Below, piece by piece: positions 1 to 12,218 of a DNA stretch of 64,000 nucleotides. Position numbers and translations under genes: made by a program. How positions within the stretch are numbered: the first letter of the stretch is position 1; each line of letters opens with the position of its first letter. This DNA is from Actinomyces marmotae (lineage in GTDB: Bacteria > Actinomycetota > Actinomycetes > Actinomycetales > Actinomycetaceae): the NCBI RefSeq assembly GCF_013177295.1, contig NZ_CP053642.1, forward strand, positions 124,001 to 188,000. The letters are read 5' to 3'. The notes under the pieces are model-generated. The model ran no database searches and had not been told where the DNA came from. It saw only the letters and a program-made list of their open reading frames with translations.

Positions 1-553
1 AGCCCGACCAGCGGGCTTGAGACCCCATTGGCCGGCGTTGCGCGCCCCTGTGAGAGGGTTCTGGGCGATTCGGCACGCTCGGGTGGGGGCGCGCGTGGTG
101 AATCGTTGAAATGGCGTGGTGGGGCGCGCGGGTGCCGGGCCTCGAATGTGCAATCACGAGCCCCATGCACATTCGAGGCGGCGCCAGTCGTGGGCCTCGA
201 CGTGTTCGCAACGGAAAGTCGGTGTGAGCATGGCCCTGAGCGTGCCGTCCCCACTGGCCGGGGCGGTAGCGCGCCTCACGCGGGCGGGGGCCCGGCGGGG
301 CCCTCCGAGCGCCCCGGTGGAGTTGCTCCCAGCAAGCGACTCCGACCTCGAGTCGCCGGGCCGGGCTCGCGCGCGAGAGTATTGGCGAGGCGCCTTGGCG
401 CGCCTTCGGTCCTGCCGGCCGCGCCGAGCAGGCCGGGCCCTCATCGCGCCCTCATGTCGTTATAGGGCTCGGTGAGACCACCGTTGGAGGTTCCGCGCGA
501 CGCGGGCGATGGTGGTGTCTGGGTGGCCGACGTGAGCGTCCTGCTGACGCGGG
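1..553. other. gene-free stretch with hairpins
   Basis: No convincing gene is seen. Open frames here have arginine- and glycine-rich translations of the sort that any very high-GC DNA gives. Two hairpins are visible. One lies at the extreme left edge (1-17, arms AGCCCG/CGGGCT) and may be the end of a terminator of a gene outside the window. The other is a 14-bp perfect stem at 139-179. Confidence 0.5.
139..179. repeat. 14-bp inverted repeat
   Basis: The arms CCTCGAATGTGCA (140-152) and TGCACATTCGAGG (166-178) pair perfectly, and the flanking G139/C179 extends the stem. The loop is 13 nt. There is no T-tract on either strand, so it could be a structured regulatory element or an operator rather than a classic terminator. 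Confidence 0.5.
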
Positions 554-1198
554 CTACTTCATGGTGGCGGCGGCGGAGCCGGTCAGGGGGTTGCCGTCCT
601 TGCTGGTGATGAGGCAGCTGACGGTTCGGTCGCCCTGCGCCCAGTTCTGCGCGCTCGGGTAGAAGGCGTGAGGGCGGTAGGTGGTGGAGGAGTCCCGGTC
701 GATGCCGACGTAACTCTTGAAGGCGGAGTTGCAGGAACTGCGGAGCACCTCGGGCCACTCGCTGGTGGTGGGATAGGAGGGGTATGTGGCGTCCTTGAGG
801 ACGACGGTGTGGTAGGCCTCGTTCATATGCGGGCTGTCGCAGGAGACGAGCTCGATGTCTTCGACCTCGTTCGGATTATTTCCGAGATCGTTGAAGCAAT
901 CGCCGACCCGGAGCTTGGTGTGGTTGACGACTCCCAGCCTCCCGCTGCCGGAGCCCGGTTTGCTGGTGCTGCCGCCACCAGCTTTCTTGGTGGCGCGGAC
1001 GGCGGGGATGCCTAGCCGAGGGCTCTCCTGTGCGTTGGGCGTCGCCTGCGCGGGAGGGGGCGCCTGTGTGGTGGGCGCTTCCTGCGTGGTGGGCGGCGGA
1101 GTGCCGATGGTGGTGGCAGGGGCGTCTCCGCAGGCGGCGAGCCCGGCGGTGAGCAGGAAGGCGGCGGGGATGATGAGGGCGTGTGTGGTCTTTTTCAT
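554..1198 (-). CDS. septum-formation-domain lipoprotein
   Basis: Secreted lipoprotein of 214 residues. The chosen ATG at 1198 gives a start MKKTTHALII, a hydrophobic signal segment and a lipobox LAAC at about residues 20-23, so the mature protein should be lipid-anchored outside the membrane. A Pro/Thr-rich low-complexity linker follows. The C-terminal domain (from about LRVGDCF) has four conserved-looking cysteines and resembles the actinobacterial 'septum formation' family, whose function is poorly known. Frames further upstream lack a signal-peptide start and were not used. It stands alone, transcribed away from tRNA-Ser. Confidence 0.75.
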   Translation of the reverse strand: MKKTTHALIIPAAFLLTAGLAACGDAPATTIGTPPPTTQEAPTTQAPPPAQATPNAQESPRLGIPAVRATKKAGGGSTSKPGSGSGRLGVVNHTKLRVGDCFNDLGNNPNEVEDIELVSCDSPHMNEAYHTVVLKDATYPSYPTTSEWPEVLRSSCNSAFKSYVGIDRDSSTTYRPHAFYPSAQNWAQGDRTVSCLITSKDGNPLTGSAAATMK

Positions 1199-1376
1199 GA
1201 CAGAAGCATGACAAGTGCTGACCAACTATTCCATGGGCTGCGATGCCCATGCGCATGTCACTCCAGTGCGCCGACAAGCGCGGACACCTGCCCGGCTCCC
1301 GGGTGGCGCTCGGGGGCCGGTGTGAGGGATGAGCAGAAGAGCCGGCGCCGCGATTGATCGACGGCTCCGGTCCTTG

Positions 1377-1464
1377 TGGCGGAGGATGGGGGATTCGAAC
1401 CCCCGAGGGCTTGCACCCAACACGCTTTCCAAGCGTGCGCCATAGGCCACTAGGCGAATCCTCC
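1377..1464 (-). tRNA. tRNA-Ser (anticodon GGA)
   Basis: Read on the minus strand, GGAGGAT at the 5' end pairs with ATCCTCC near the 3' end (7-bp acceptor stem). The T-loop reads GGATTCGAATCC-like, the anticodon stem is CACGC/GCGTG around a loop carrying GGA, and a long variable arm is present, as expected of class II tRNA-Ser. Discriminator G and a genome-encoded CCA (1377-1379) follow. It decodes UCC/UCU. Confidence 0.95.
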
Positions 1465-1768
1465 AGGCGCTCCACGCGGCCAGCGGCCACGTGCAACGGA
1501 AGGCGAATATACCGACCACTCCGGATCGGCGCCACTCGGCCTGGTCCTGGCGCCGGTGGGATCGGTCACGCGCATTGTCAAGGGCTCGGGGGTGGACTCC
1601 GCCGGCAGTCGGGTCTGGCGAGCGTCCGTGGCGGCGGTCCTGTGGGCGCTGGGGAGGCGGCCCGCGGTCGAGCCGCGCTCGTCCCGCCGCGGCGATCCGA
1701 CACCACAGCCCGGCATGGGAGCGGGGGAGTTGGGGGCGACGGGGCGGGGCGACGTCGGGTATGGTGTT
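1465..1768. other. gene-free spacer upstream of SRP RNA
   Basis: About 300 bases between tRNA-Ser and the SRP RNA. No protein frame with a ribosome-binding site or recognisable product is seen. It must carry the promoters of tRNA-Ser (minus) and probably of the SRP RNA (plus), but I could not assign -10/-35 boxes with confidence. Confidence 0.4.
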
Positions 1769-1769
1769 C

Positions 1770-1862
1770 CCCGGCCCCTCGTGCGGCGTCATCCAGTGAA
1801 TCCCCCAGGACCGGAAGGTAGCAAGGGTAAGCGGGCTCTGGCGGGTGCACGGGGGGTCCTCA
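1770..1862 (+). ncRNA. ffs: small signal recognition particle RNA (4.5S-type)
   Basis: The apical SRP motif GGACCGGAAGGTAGCA sits at about 1808-1823. The ends form a long stem: GGCCCCTCGTGC (1773-1784) pairs with GCACGGGGGGTCC (1847-1859), with a bulged U and one G-U pair. The RNA would bind Ffh and direct ribosomes making membrane proteins to the translocon. Its place just upstream of dnaX is the usual actinobacterial arrangement. The ends are estimated to within a few bases. Confidence 0.88.
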
Positions 1863-2094
1863 CGTGCCGGGCGCGGTGGCCGGCAGGAATGGCGCGGTGA
1901 TTGAGCGGTGCGTCGCGCACCGAGCGGTGCCGTTCGCTCCGACTGGTGCGTCCTGCCCGCGCCTGTGGGTGCCGATGGCACCGGCGGGCGCCGATGGCGC
2001 CTGTGGGCATGGATGCGGCGCTGCTCGGCACCGCTCGTCCCTGATCGCTCCATTCGCCTCGCGCGGTGTCAGCCCTCCCGTTTAGAGTCGGAGG

Positions 2095-5025
2095 GTGACC
2101 ACCGCGCTCTACCGCCGCTACCGCCCGGACGCCTTCCAGGACGTCATCGGGCAGGACCACGTGACCGCCCCCCTCATGGCGGCCCTGCGCGGCGACCGCG
2201 TCACCCATGCCTACCTCTTCTCCGGCCCGCGCGGCTGCGGCAAGACCACCTCTGCCCGCATCCTCGCCCGCTGTCTCAACTGCGAGCAGGCCCCCACCGA
2301 CACCCCCTGCGGGGTCTGCCCCTCCTGTCGTGACCTGGCCACCGGCGGCCCCGGCAGCCTCGACGTCGTCGAGATCGACGCCGCGTCCCACAACGGCGTC
2401 GACGACGCCCGCGACCTGCGCGAGCGCGCCGCCTTCGCCCCCGCCCGGGACCGCTACAAGATCTTCATTCTCGACGAGGCCCACATGGTCACCCCCCAGG
2501 GCTTCAACGCCCTGCTCAAGCTCGTCGAGGAGCCCCCGGCGCACGTGAAGTTCATCTTCGCCACCACCGAGCCGGAGAAGGTCATCGGCACGATCCGCTC
2601 GCGCACCCACCACTACCCCTTCCGCCTTGTCCCGCCGGACACGCTCGAGGACTACCTGGGCCAGCTCTGTCGGTCGGAGCGCGTCGAGGTGGGGCCGGGG
2701 GTCTTCCCGCTCGTCACGCGCGCGGGTGGGGGCAGCGTGCGCGACACCCTGTCCGTCATGGACCAGCTCATCGGCGGCGCCATCGACGGCGCTGTCGACT
2801 ACGAGCGCGCCGTCGCCCTCCTGGGGTACACGGACGTCACCCTCCTGGACAGTTGCGTGGATGCCATCGCCGGGGCCGACGGCGCGGGTGTCTTCCGCGT
2901 CGTGGACCGGGTGATCGCCTCCGGGCACGACCCGCGCAGGTTCGTCGAGGACCTCCTCCAGCGGCTGCGCGACCTACTCGTCATCGCCCTGGCCGGCCCC
3001 GAGGCAGGGCCCGCGCTGGGCTCCCTGCCCGCGGACCAGTTGGCGCGCATGGAGGTCCAGGCCCGCACCGTCGGCGCCGCCGGCCTCTCCCGCGCGGCCG
3101 ACCTCACGGCCCAGGCCCTCGGCCAGATGGTCGGCGCCACCTCTCCGAGGCTCCAGCTCGAACTCCTCATGGCGCGCCTGCTCATCCCATCCCAGCGCGC
3201 TGGTGCGGCGGAGGGCCCGACGGCGCGCACGGGCACCGCTGGAACGCCTGGGCTACCAGGGCGGCCGAGCGGCGTGGGCCAGCCGGGCGGCGCACCCGGT
3301 GGGGCGGCACAGGCCCCCCAGGCCGGCTCAGGCCGGGAGCTGGCCGCCCAGATCGCGCAGCGCGCGGCCTCAGCGGTCCAGGGGCCATCGGCGCCCTCCG
3401 CTCCCGGTGCGCCTGCCGCGCCAGCTGTGCCCGCCCAGAGCGTCGCCCAACCCGCGGCTGCGCAAGAGCCGGAGCCCGCCCGGCCGATCGCCATCGACTG
3501 GGAGGCCCCGGCAGCGCCCGGCAGGGGCGCAGGTGCGCCAGCCGCCCCCGCGGCTTCCGCCGCCTCCCAGGCGGCGAGCGCGCCCATGGCGCCCTCGGCC
3601 GCGGAGCCATCGGCTCCCATCGATGGCTGGGGTGAGGCGGCCCGGCCCGGAGCGCCGTCCGCCCCCTCCGACGCATCCCACTCAGTCGCGCCATCGGCTC
3701 CCGCCGCGCCAGCCGGCCCCGGCGCCGCTGATGCCGAGATGCTGCGCGCGCGCTGGGAGGAAGTGCTCGACGCGGCGAAGCGCTCGCGCCGCGCCACGTG
3801 GGCGCTCGTCGGCCCCAACGCCCAGCCGGGGCCCATCAGTGGTGGCACCCTCACGCTCCTGTTCTCCGCGCCCGGTCTCGTCGGCGCCTTCGATAACGGT
3901 GGGCACGGTCCCATCCTCGCCGCTGCCATCCACCAGGCCCTCGGCCTCGAGCTCCAGGTGAGCGCCGTCGTCGCCGGCGGTGATGGGGCGGGCCCAGCAG
4001 GCCCGGCCGGGCAGGGTGGTGGGCCCAGCCGAGGCCCCGGCAGCCCGGGAGGCCCCGGGGGCCCGGGAGGCCCGGACCGCGCCTCGGCGCCGCGCGGTCC
4101 GCGCGGCGCCCAGAGCGCCCCCGCCGCCCCGGCTGGGCGCCCCAGCCGCCAGGCCGCCCCCACCGCCTGGGATGAGCCCGCCCCCTTCGGGCCGGAACCC
4201 CCGATGGGCGAGGCCCCCGAGCCCCCGAGGGGCCTCAACCCCGAATCCAGCGCTCCCGGCCGGGGCGGAGCGCCGAGCAGCCCGAGCGGGAGTGCGCCGT
4301 CACCGGGGGAGCCCAGCGCCCCCGCGCCGCCGTCCGCGCCCGTCCCGCCCGCCCGCGCCGTCGGCGACGACGGGTGGGGCGAGGTCGCCATCCCCGGTGG
4401 CGCGCTCGCGGCCGCCAAGTCTGAGCCGGTGTCACCAGCCGCCGCGCCGCGGGCGGAGCCGCCCGCTTCCGCTCCGCGGCCCTCGGCCGCCCCCGTGGGC
4501 AGCGCCTGGGACGCCCCTCCGCCCGAGGCCCCCGCGGAGCCCGCCGCCGTCCCGGCCCCGGACTCCCCCTCCCTTGAGGACGACGCCCCGCTGGCCACCG
4601 TCCACCGCCTCCACGCCCTGCCCGAGATCCCGCGCCCGACGGTCAACTGGGACGGCCCCTCCTCCTTCTCCGACGGCGTGCCCATCCCCGACGAGCCCGC
4701 GGACGAGGGTGCCGCCCCCGAGGACGCGGACACCTGGACGCCCGCTCCCAGCGTCTCCGCTGCCGTTGCCGCCGCGCGTGCCGCCGCCCGCGGCCAGGCC
4801 CTGCCCGGCCAGAACCGGTCGGGGCAGGCGGGCGCCGCCGCGGGCACCAGTGCGCTGGGCGCCCCCGGAGGCGCCGGCGCGCCGGCCGTCTCCCCGGAGG
4901 ACGACACCCCCAGCGAGGATGATGAGGACGCCGAGGAGGCCGGCGTCGTGGGCCTCGAGGTCGTCAAGCGGCTTCTGGGCGCCACCGTCCTGGAAGAGGT
5001 CACTGTCACTCAGGAAGGACGCTGA
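2095..5025 (+). CDS. dnaX: DNA polymerase III subunits gamma and tau
   Basis: Clamp-loader ATPase that loads the sliding clamp on DNA and ties the replicase together; 976 residues. It starts at GTG 2095, giving the family-typical ALYRRYRPDAF opening; GGAGG lies immediately before the start, an unusually short spacing. Walker A is GPRGCGKT (44-51), a zinc module uses C63, C72, C75 and C78, and Walker B DEAH is at 127-130. The AAA+ part ends near residue 370. A very long Ala/Pro/Gly-rich, probably disordered linker follows, interrupted by a folded segment at about residues 545-625 that resembles the tau C-terminal domain. The family is usually 600-700 residues, so the linker is expanded. recR follows after 3 nt. 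No obvious slippery frameshift site was found. Confidence 0.95.
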   Translation: MTTALYRRYRPDAFQDVIGQDHVTAPLMAALRGDRVTHAYLFSGPRGCGKTTSARILARCLNCEQAPTDTPCGVCPSCRDLATGGPGSLDVVEIDAASHNGVDDARDLRERAAFAPARDRYKIFILDEAHMVTPQGFNALLKLVEEPPAHVKFIFATTEPEKVIGTIRSRTHHYPFRLVPPDTLEDYLGQLCRSERVEVGPGVFPLVTRAGGGSVRDTLSVMDQLIGGAIDGAVDYERAVALLGYTDVTLLDSCVDAIAGADGAGVFRVVDRVIASGHDPRRFVEDLLQRLRDLLVIALAGPEAGPALGSLPADQLARMEVQARTVGAAGLSRAADLTAQALGQMVGATSPRLQLELLMARLLIPSQRAGAAEGPTARTGTAGTPGLPGRPSGVGQPGGAPGGAAQAPQAGSGRELAAQIAQRAASAVQGPSAPSAPGAPAAPAVPAQSVAQPAAAQEPEPARPIAIDWEAPAAPGRGAGAPAAPAASAASQAASAPMAPSAAEPSAPIDGWGEAARPGAPSAPSDASHSVAPSAPAAPAGPGAADAEMLRARWEEVLDAAKRSRRATWALVGPNAQPGPISGGTLTLLFSAPGLVGAFDNGGHGPILAAAIHQALGLELQVSAVVAGGDGAGPAGPAGQGGGPSRGPGSPGGPGGPGGPDRASAPRGPRGAQSAPAAPAGRPSRQAAPTAWDEPAPFGPEPPMGEAPEPPRGLNPESSAPGRGGAPSSPSGSAPSPGEPSAPAPPSAPVPPARAVGDDGWGEVAIPGGALAAAKSEPVSPAAAPRAEPPASAPRPSAAPVGSAWDAPPPEAPAEPAAVPAPDSPSLEDDAPLATVHRLHALPEIPRPTVNWDGPSSFSDGVPIPDEPADEGAAPEDADTWTPAPSVSAAVAAARAAARGQALPGQNRSGQAGAAAGTSALGAPGGAGAPAVSPEDDTPSEDDEDAEEAGVVGLEVVKRLLGATVLEEVTVTQEGR

Positions 5026-5028
5026 GGC

Positions 5029-5634
5029 GTGCCCGCTGTCTACGAAGGCGCCGTCCAGGACCTCATCGACGAGTTCGGCGAGCTTCCCGGCGTCGGTCCC
5101 AAATCTGCCCAGCGCATGGCCTTCCACATCCTGGCCGCCGACTCGGCCTCGGTCGAGCGGCTCATCGACGCCCTGCGAGCCGTTAAGGCGCGCGTGCGAT
5201 TCTGCGCCACCTGCGGCAACATCGCCGAATCCGAGCAGTGCGCGATCTGCCGCGACCCCCGCCGCGACGGCCGAGTGATCTGCGTGGTCGAGGAGCCCAA
5301 GGACGTCGTCGCCATCGAGCGCACCCGCGAGTACCGGGGCCTCTACCACGTGCTCGGCGGCGCCATCGACCCCATCAGTGGGGTGGGCCCGGATGACCTG
5401 CGCGTGCGCGAGCTCTTCGCCCGCCTGGGCTCCGGGGAGGTCGAGGAGGTCATCCTGGCCACGGATCCCGACGTCGTCGGGGAGGCCACCGCCGCCTATC
5501 TCACCCGGATGCTGCGCACCATGGACGTGCCCGTCTCCCGACTCGCTTCGGGCCTGCCCGTGGGATCCGACCTGGAGTACGCCGACGAGGTCACGCTCGG
5601 TCGCGCCTTCGAGGGCCGTCGCCGCGTCGAGTGA
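5029..5634 (+). CDS. recR: recombination protein RecR
   Basis: Recombination mediator that works with RecF/RecO in loading RecA at gaps; 201 residues, the normal length. An N-terminal helix-hairpin-helix ([19 protein letters not shown]) is followed by a C4 zinc finger (C59, C62, C71, C74) and a Toprim domain ([12 protein letters not shown] onward). It starts at GTG 5029, three nt after the dnaX stop, so it is cotranscribed and probably translationally coupled. dnaX-recR is a widely conserved pair. Confidence 0.95.
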   Translation: MPAVYEGAVQDLIDEFGELPGVGPKSAQRMAFHILAADSASVERLIDALRAVKARVRFCATCGNIAESEQCAICRDPRRDGRVICVVEEPKDVVAIERTREYRGLYHVLGGAIDPISGVGPDDLRVRELFARLGSGEVEEVILATDPDVVGEATAAYLTRMLRTMDVPVSRLASGLPVGSDLEYADEVTLGRAFEGRRRVE

Positions 5635-5735
5635 CCCCATCCCGCCACTCCCATCCGCTCCCGCATCGCCGGCGACGACGGCAGCGCCGGGGGCACGGCC
5701 TCCTCCCACCCCGGTCCCACCATGGGGGACGTAAC

Positions 5736-5757
5736 CGGCCGGTCATCGGACCGGCCG
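5736..5757. terminator. short perfect hairpin between recR and ask
   Basis: The arms CGGCCGGTC and GACCGGCCG enclose a 4-nt loop. The hairpin lies between the end of recR and the start of ask, with no clear T-tract. It may end the dnaX-recR transcript or sit in the ask leader. The typical L-box (lysine riboswitch) core is not visible. Confidence 0.35.
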
Positions 5758-5860
5758 TATGCTGGCCTCACGCCACGCCGTCGTGGGCCGAGCCGAGGGG
5801 CCCCGCGGGCCCTGGCCACGCCCAGCCGTAGCGGCGCGGCCCCGAGGTGAGGAGAACCCG

Positions 5861-8493
<2,633 letters not shown>

Positions 8494-8509
8494 GCCAGCG
8501 GGGTAGAAG

Positions 8510-8640
8510 TGGCGAGGTTTGAGGATTGCTCGGGCCCCTGAGGGCGGATACTCCCGGCCCGTGGGCAACCATAGGCCTCTGACCAGCGAAAATAAACGAT
8601 CTCGCGTGGTGTCAGAAAAAGGAATCCTCAAACCTCGCCA
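8510..8640. mobile_element. 131-bp MITE-like element, copy 1
   Basis: Terminal inverted repeats: TGGCGAGGTTTGAGGATT (8510-8527) and its complement AATCCTCAAACCTCGCCA (8623-8640). A second element of exactly 131 bp with the same ends lies at 45590-45720 in the opposite orientation. Shared internal blocks include GCTCGGGC next to one end, CCTCTGACC(A/T)GCG(A/T)AAA in the middle and GTCAG(A/G)AAAAGG next to the other end. It codes for nothing and sits between the convergent genes asd and hemL, where it may also end transcription. Confidence 0.7.
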
Positions 8641-8643
8641 ATC

Positions 8644-10089
8644 TCATTGACCGCGGCCAGGGCGGGCGCTCGCAGCGGCCAGCGCCGCGGCGGGGGCGGC
8701 GGCCGCGATGGCCTCGATCTCCGGCGCGCCGTGCGCGGCGGAGAGGAACCAGGCCTCGAAGACGCTGGGCGGCAGCGCCACCCCGGCGTCGAGGAAGGCA
8801 TGGAAGAACGGTGGGAAGCGGTGCGCCTCCTGGGCCTGCGCCTGTGCGAAGTCCCGCACCCCGCGCTTGGCCGCATCCGCGCCCAGCATGATCGAGAACA
8901 GCGAGCCGGAGCGCTGGACCCGGTGCGCCACGCCCTCAGCGGTCAGCGCCTCGGAGACCACCGCCTGGATTCGCGCGGAGGCGGAGGCCACGGAGGCGTA
9001 GACGGCGTCGTCGGCCAGTCGCAGGGTCGCGATCCCGGCCGCCGTCGCCAGCGGGTTCCCCGAGAGGGTCCCGGCCTGGTAGACGGGCCCGATCGGGGCC
9101 AGCAGATCCATGACATCCGCGCGCCCGCCAACGGCTGCCAGCGGCATCCCCCCGCCGATCACCTTCCCGAAGGTCAGCAGGTCCGGCACCCAGGCGGCCC
9201 GCTCCCGCCAGTCGGCCCCGGGCCACGACGGCGCGGCCGCGACCCCCGCGCCGCCATCCGGGAGATCGGTGGACCAGCCGTCGATCGCCTCCAGGCCCCA
9301 GAAGCCGGCGGGCCCCACCCGGAAGCCGGTGAGGACCTCATCGGCGATCATGAGCGCGCCGTTGGCGGCGGTCAGGCGGCGGATCTCCTCATTGAACCCG
9401 GGAGCGGGCGGGACGATCCCCATGTTCGCCGGGGCCGGCTCCACGATGACCGCGGCGATCTCGCTCCCGCGCTCGGCGAAGCACTCCTGGAGGGCGGCGA
9501 TGTCGTTGTACGGCAGGACGATCGTCAGCGCCGTGATCCCCGCCGGCACGCCCGCGCTGCCCGGCAGCCCGCCCGTGGCCACGCCCGAGCCCGCCGCCGC
9601 CAGGAGGCCGTCGCTGTGCCCGTGGTAGCAGCCGGCGAACTTGACGACAGCGTCGCGGCCCGTGGCGCCGCGCGCCAGGCGGATCGCCGTCATCGTCGCC
9701 TCGGTTCCGGTGGACACGAAGCGCACGCGCTCCGCCGCGGGGACGCGCTCGCGCACGAGCCCGGCCAGGATGGTCTCGGATTCGGTGGGCGCGCCGAAGG
9801 ACAGGCCGCGCGCGGCAGCCTCCTGGACGGCGGCCACCACCTCGGGATGGGCGTGACCCAGGAGCGCCGGCCCCCAGGAGCCCACGAGGTCCACGAGGTC
9901 GCGGCCCTCGGCGTCGCGCACGCGGGCCCCGCTGGCCGAGGCGATGAAGCGCGGCGCACCCCCCACCGAGCCGAAGGCGCGCACGGGGGAGTCCACGCCG
10001 CCGGGGATGATGGCGCGGGCGGCCTCGAACAGGGCCGCGCTCGTCGGGCTGGCTGCGGTGCTGGCGCTGTTGGCCGTGGTGTCGGGCAT
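8644..10089 (-). CDS. hemL: glutamate-1-semialdehyde 2,1-aminomutase
   Basis: PLP enzyme that moves the amino group of glutamate-1-semialdehyde to give 5-aminolevulinate, using the HemA product; 481 residues. PLP-binding features: [13 protein letters not shown] (about 128-140), D250 in [11 protein letters not shown] and the Schiff-base lysine K309 in [11 protein letters not shown]. An insert of roughly 30 residues (270-300, Trp/Ala/Gly-rich) precedes the lysine and makes the protein longer than the usual 430. It is the last gene of the leftward hem operon, 105 nt after hemB. Confidence 0.95.
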   Translation of the reverse strand: MPDTTANSASTAASPTSAALFEAARAIIPGGVDSPVRAFGSVGGAPRFIASASGARVRDAEGRDLVDLVGSWGPALLGHAHPEVVAAVQEAAARGLSFGAPTESETILAGLVRERVPAAERVRFVSTGTEATMTAIRLARGATGRDAVVKFAGCYHGHSDGLLAAAGSGVATGGLPGSAGVPAGITALTIVLPYNDIAALQECFAERGSEIAAVIVEPAPANMGIVPPAPGFNEEIRRLTAANGALMIADEVLTGFRVGPAGFWGLEAIDGWSTDLPDGGAGVAAAPSWPGADWRERAAWVPDLLTFGKVIGGGMPLAAVGGRADVMDLLAPIGPVYQAGTLSGNPLATAAGIATLRLADDAVYASVASASARIQAVVSEALTAEGVAHRVQRSGSLFSIMLGADAAKRGVRDFAQAQAQEAHRFPPFFHAFLDAGVALPPSVFEAWFLSAAHGAPEIEAIAAAAPAAALAAASARPGRGQ

Positions 10090-10194
10090 TGCGGGCCTCC
10101 TGGCGTGCGGATTTTGAGGACGATCCTAGTTGCTCGGCCCTGCGGTTGGCAGGGCGGGGGAGCGCGCGACGCGGAGAGCTGGGGCGGAGTCGAT

Positions 10195-11289
10195 TCACCG
10201 GCCTGCCGCGCCCGGGCCCCGCAGGCCCTCGGCGATCTCACGGGCCCAGTAGGTCAGCACAGTGTCCGCGCCGGCCCGCATGATCCCCAGCACCGACTCG
10301 GCGATGACGCGCTCGCGGTCGATCCAGCCGTGCCGGGCCGCCGCCTCCACCATCGCGAACTCGCCGCTGACCTGGTAGGCCGCCACCGGCACCGGGCTCG
10401 CCGCCGCCACGTCGGCCAGCACATCGAGGTAGGGGCCGGAGGGTTTGACCATGACGATGTCCGCCCCCTCGGCGACGTCGAGCATCGCCTCGCGCAGGCC
10501 CTCACGGCGGTTGGCCGGGTCCTGCTGGTAGGTGCGCCGGTCACCGGTCAGCGTGGAGCCCACCGCCTCCCGGAACGGCCCGAAGTAGGCCGAGGCGTAC
10601 TTCGCCGAGTAGGCCAGGATCGCGACGTCGTCGTGCCCGGTGGCGTCCAGGGCCGCCCGGATCGCCGCGACCTGCCCATCCATCATCCCCGACGGGGAGA
10701 CCATGTGCGCCCCGGCCTCCGCCTGCGCCACGGCCATCGCCTGGTAGCAGGCCAGCGTGGAGTCGTTGTCCACCTCGCCGGCGCGCGGATCGCCCTCGGG
10801 GCGCAGCAGGCCGCAGTGCCCGTGGCTCGTGAACTCATCGAGGCAGGTGTCCGCGCACACGACGAGCGCGTCGCCCACCTCCTCGCGCACCGCCGCCACG
10901 CCCCGGTTGAGGATGCCCTCGGCCGCCCAGGCGCCGGACCCGGTCTCATCGCGGCGCTCGGGCACCCCGAACAGGTCGATCGCCCCGACCCCCGCGGCCG
11001 CGCAGGCCGCCGCCTCGCGCCGCAGCGAGTCGAGGGTGTGCTGGACGACGCCGGGCATCGCCTCGATGGGCCGCGGCTCATCAATGCCCTCGCGCACGAA
11101 CAGCGGCTGGATGAGGCGGGCCGGGTCGATGCGCGTCTGGGCCACGAGCGCGCGCATCGCCGCCGTCGCGCGCAGCCGCCTGGGCCGGATGACGGGCCGC
11201 TCCGGCGCGGGCACCCCCCTGCTGGTCAGGATGCCGGCGGCCGGTGAGGTCGAGGGGTCGAGCGGGTTCGGCAGGATTGGCTGGGTCAT
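10195..11289 (-). CDS. hemB: delta-aminolevulinic acid dehydratase (porphobilinogen synthase)
   Basis: Condenses two 5-aminolevulinates to porphobilinogen; 364 residues. The substrate lysines are K230 ([15 protein letters not shown]) and the Schiff-base K282 ([11 protein letters not shown]). The metal region reads [14 protein letters not shown], with C149 and C159 but Asp151 where zinc enzymes have the middle cysteine of a three-Cys site. Metal type is therefore uncertain. The start overlaps the hemD stop (ATGA). Confidence 0.95.
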   Translation of the reverse strand: MTQPILPNPLDPSTSPAAGILTSRGVPAPERPVIRPRRLRATAAMRALVAQTRIDPARLIQPLFVREGIDEPRPIEAMPGVVQHTLDSLRREAAACAAAGVGAIDLFGVPERRDETGSGAWAAEGILNRGVAAVREEVGDALVVCADTCLDEFTSHGHCGLLRPEGDPRAGEVDNDSTLACYQAMAVAQAEAGAHMVSPSGMMDGQVAAIRAALDATGHDDVAILAYSAKYASAYFGPFREAVGSTLTGDRRTYQQDPANRREGLREAMLDVAEGADIVMVKPSGPYLDVLADVAAASPVPVAAYQVSGEFAMVEAAARHGWIDRERVIAESVLGIMRAGADTVLTYWAREIAEGLRGPGAAGR

Positions 11290-12218
11290 GAGGTCTCCTC
11301 AGGAGTCGGCGCGTGGTGCGGGCGGGTGGGCCGCGGGCCCGTGATGATCGAGATGGCGGCGCTGACGGCGCTTAGGACGCCGCGCGGCGTGGGGGAGTCG
11401 GCGACGGCGTCCGGGCCGAGCCCGAGCCGGGACGCCTCGGCCGCGGTCGAGGGCCCGAGGGCGACGACGGCGGTGCGGCGCCCCACGCCCGCGGGCCGTG
11501 CGGGTGGCGGGCCCAGGAGCTCGTGCAGCGCCCGGGCGCCCGAGCCCGCGAGCAGGACGACGGCGTCGAAGCCGCCCCGTGCCGGGCCTGCGGGGGAGCC
11601 CCAGGCCCGGGCGAGACCGGGCGGCAGGGAGTCGGCCGGGGCCGTCCGCGTCGAGTAGGCGGGTACGGCCTCCACCAGCCATCCCGCCTTTCGAAGGCCG
11701 TCGGCGAGCGCGGGATCGGCGATCGCCGAGGCCGGCAGCAGCAGGCGCCCGCGCCCCTCCGGGCGCGCCGCGCCGCCCGCGTCCCGCTCGCCCTCCCCGA
11801 GCGCGCCGGAGCCCTGTGGCCCTCCCGCCAGGAGGGGCTCTCGCAGGAGGCCCGCCGCGCCGCCGTCGGCGACGACATCCGCCCTCCGGCCGATCGCCTC
11901 CTCCAATGCCCTGGCAGTGCCCGGGCCGACCGCGGCGAAGCGCGTCGAGGCGGGAGCGCCCGCCAGGCTCATCGCCGCCAGCGCCCGCGCGCTCGTGACC
12001 ACCACCCAGGCGTAGGCGCCGGAGGCCAGGCGCTCCTGCGCCCGCGCCATCGCCTCAAAGTCCCCCGGGACGGTCTCGGTTAGCGCCACCGCGACGACCT
12101 CCGCCCCCGCCTCCTCCAGCGCGGCGGCGATACGGTCGCCCGCCGCCCGCCGGGTCAGGAGCACCCGCGCCCCGGTCAGCGGGCCGGCCGCCCCGGCAGG
12201 GCGCAGGTCGTGCCTCAC
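11286..12218 (-). CDS. hemD: uroporphyrinogen-III synthase
   Basis: Cyclises hydroxymethylbilane with inversion of ring D to uroporphyrinogen III; 310 residues. The family is very divergent. It is recognised by [29 protein letters not shown] at the start, the [13 protein letters not shown] segment and the C-terminal [17 protein letters not shown] motif, which together are typical of the two-domain HemD fold. Its position between hemC and hemB confirms it. The start is GTG 12218, overlapping the hemC stop (GTGA). An Ala/Gly-rich insert lies at about residues 120-155. Confidence 0.9.
   Translation of the reverse strand: MRHDLRPAGAAGPLTGARVLLTRRAAGDRIAAALEEAGAEVVAVALTETVPGDFEAMARAQERLASGAYAWVVVTSARALAAMSLAGAPASTRFAAVGPGTARALEEAIGRRADVVADGGAAGLLREPLLAGGPQGSGALGEGERDAGGAARPEGRGRLLLPASAIADPALADGLRKAGWLVEAVPAYSTRTAPADSLPPGLARAWGSPAGPARGGFDAVVLLAGSGARALHELLGPPPARPAGVGRRTAVVALGPSTAAEASRLGLGPDAVADSPTPRGVLSAVSAAISIITGPRPTRPHHAPTPEETS

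Noticed and set aside
28..475. Protein-coding gene at the left edge
   Set aside because: Overlapping frames on both strands of similar length, all Arg/Gly/Pro-rich, without ribosome sites or motifs.
2095..5025. Programmed frameshift in dnaX making a separate gamma subunit
   Set aside because: No run of adenines or similar slippery heptamer was noticed near the end of the AAA+ part.
5635..5860. Lysine riboswitch upstream of ask
   Set aside because: Only a short GC hairpin is seen; the conserved L-box core and multi-helix layout are not recognisable.
8647..11247. An 866-codon open frame on the + strand opposite hemL and hemB
   Set aside because: It is the mirror of real genes in high-GC DNA; its Arg/Gly/His-rich translation has no motif and the minus-strand genes have full catalytic sets.
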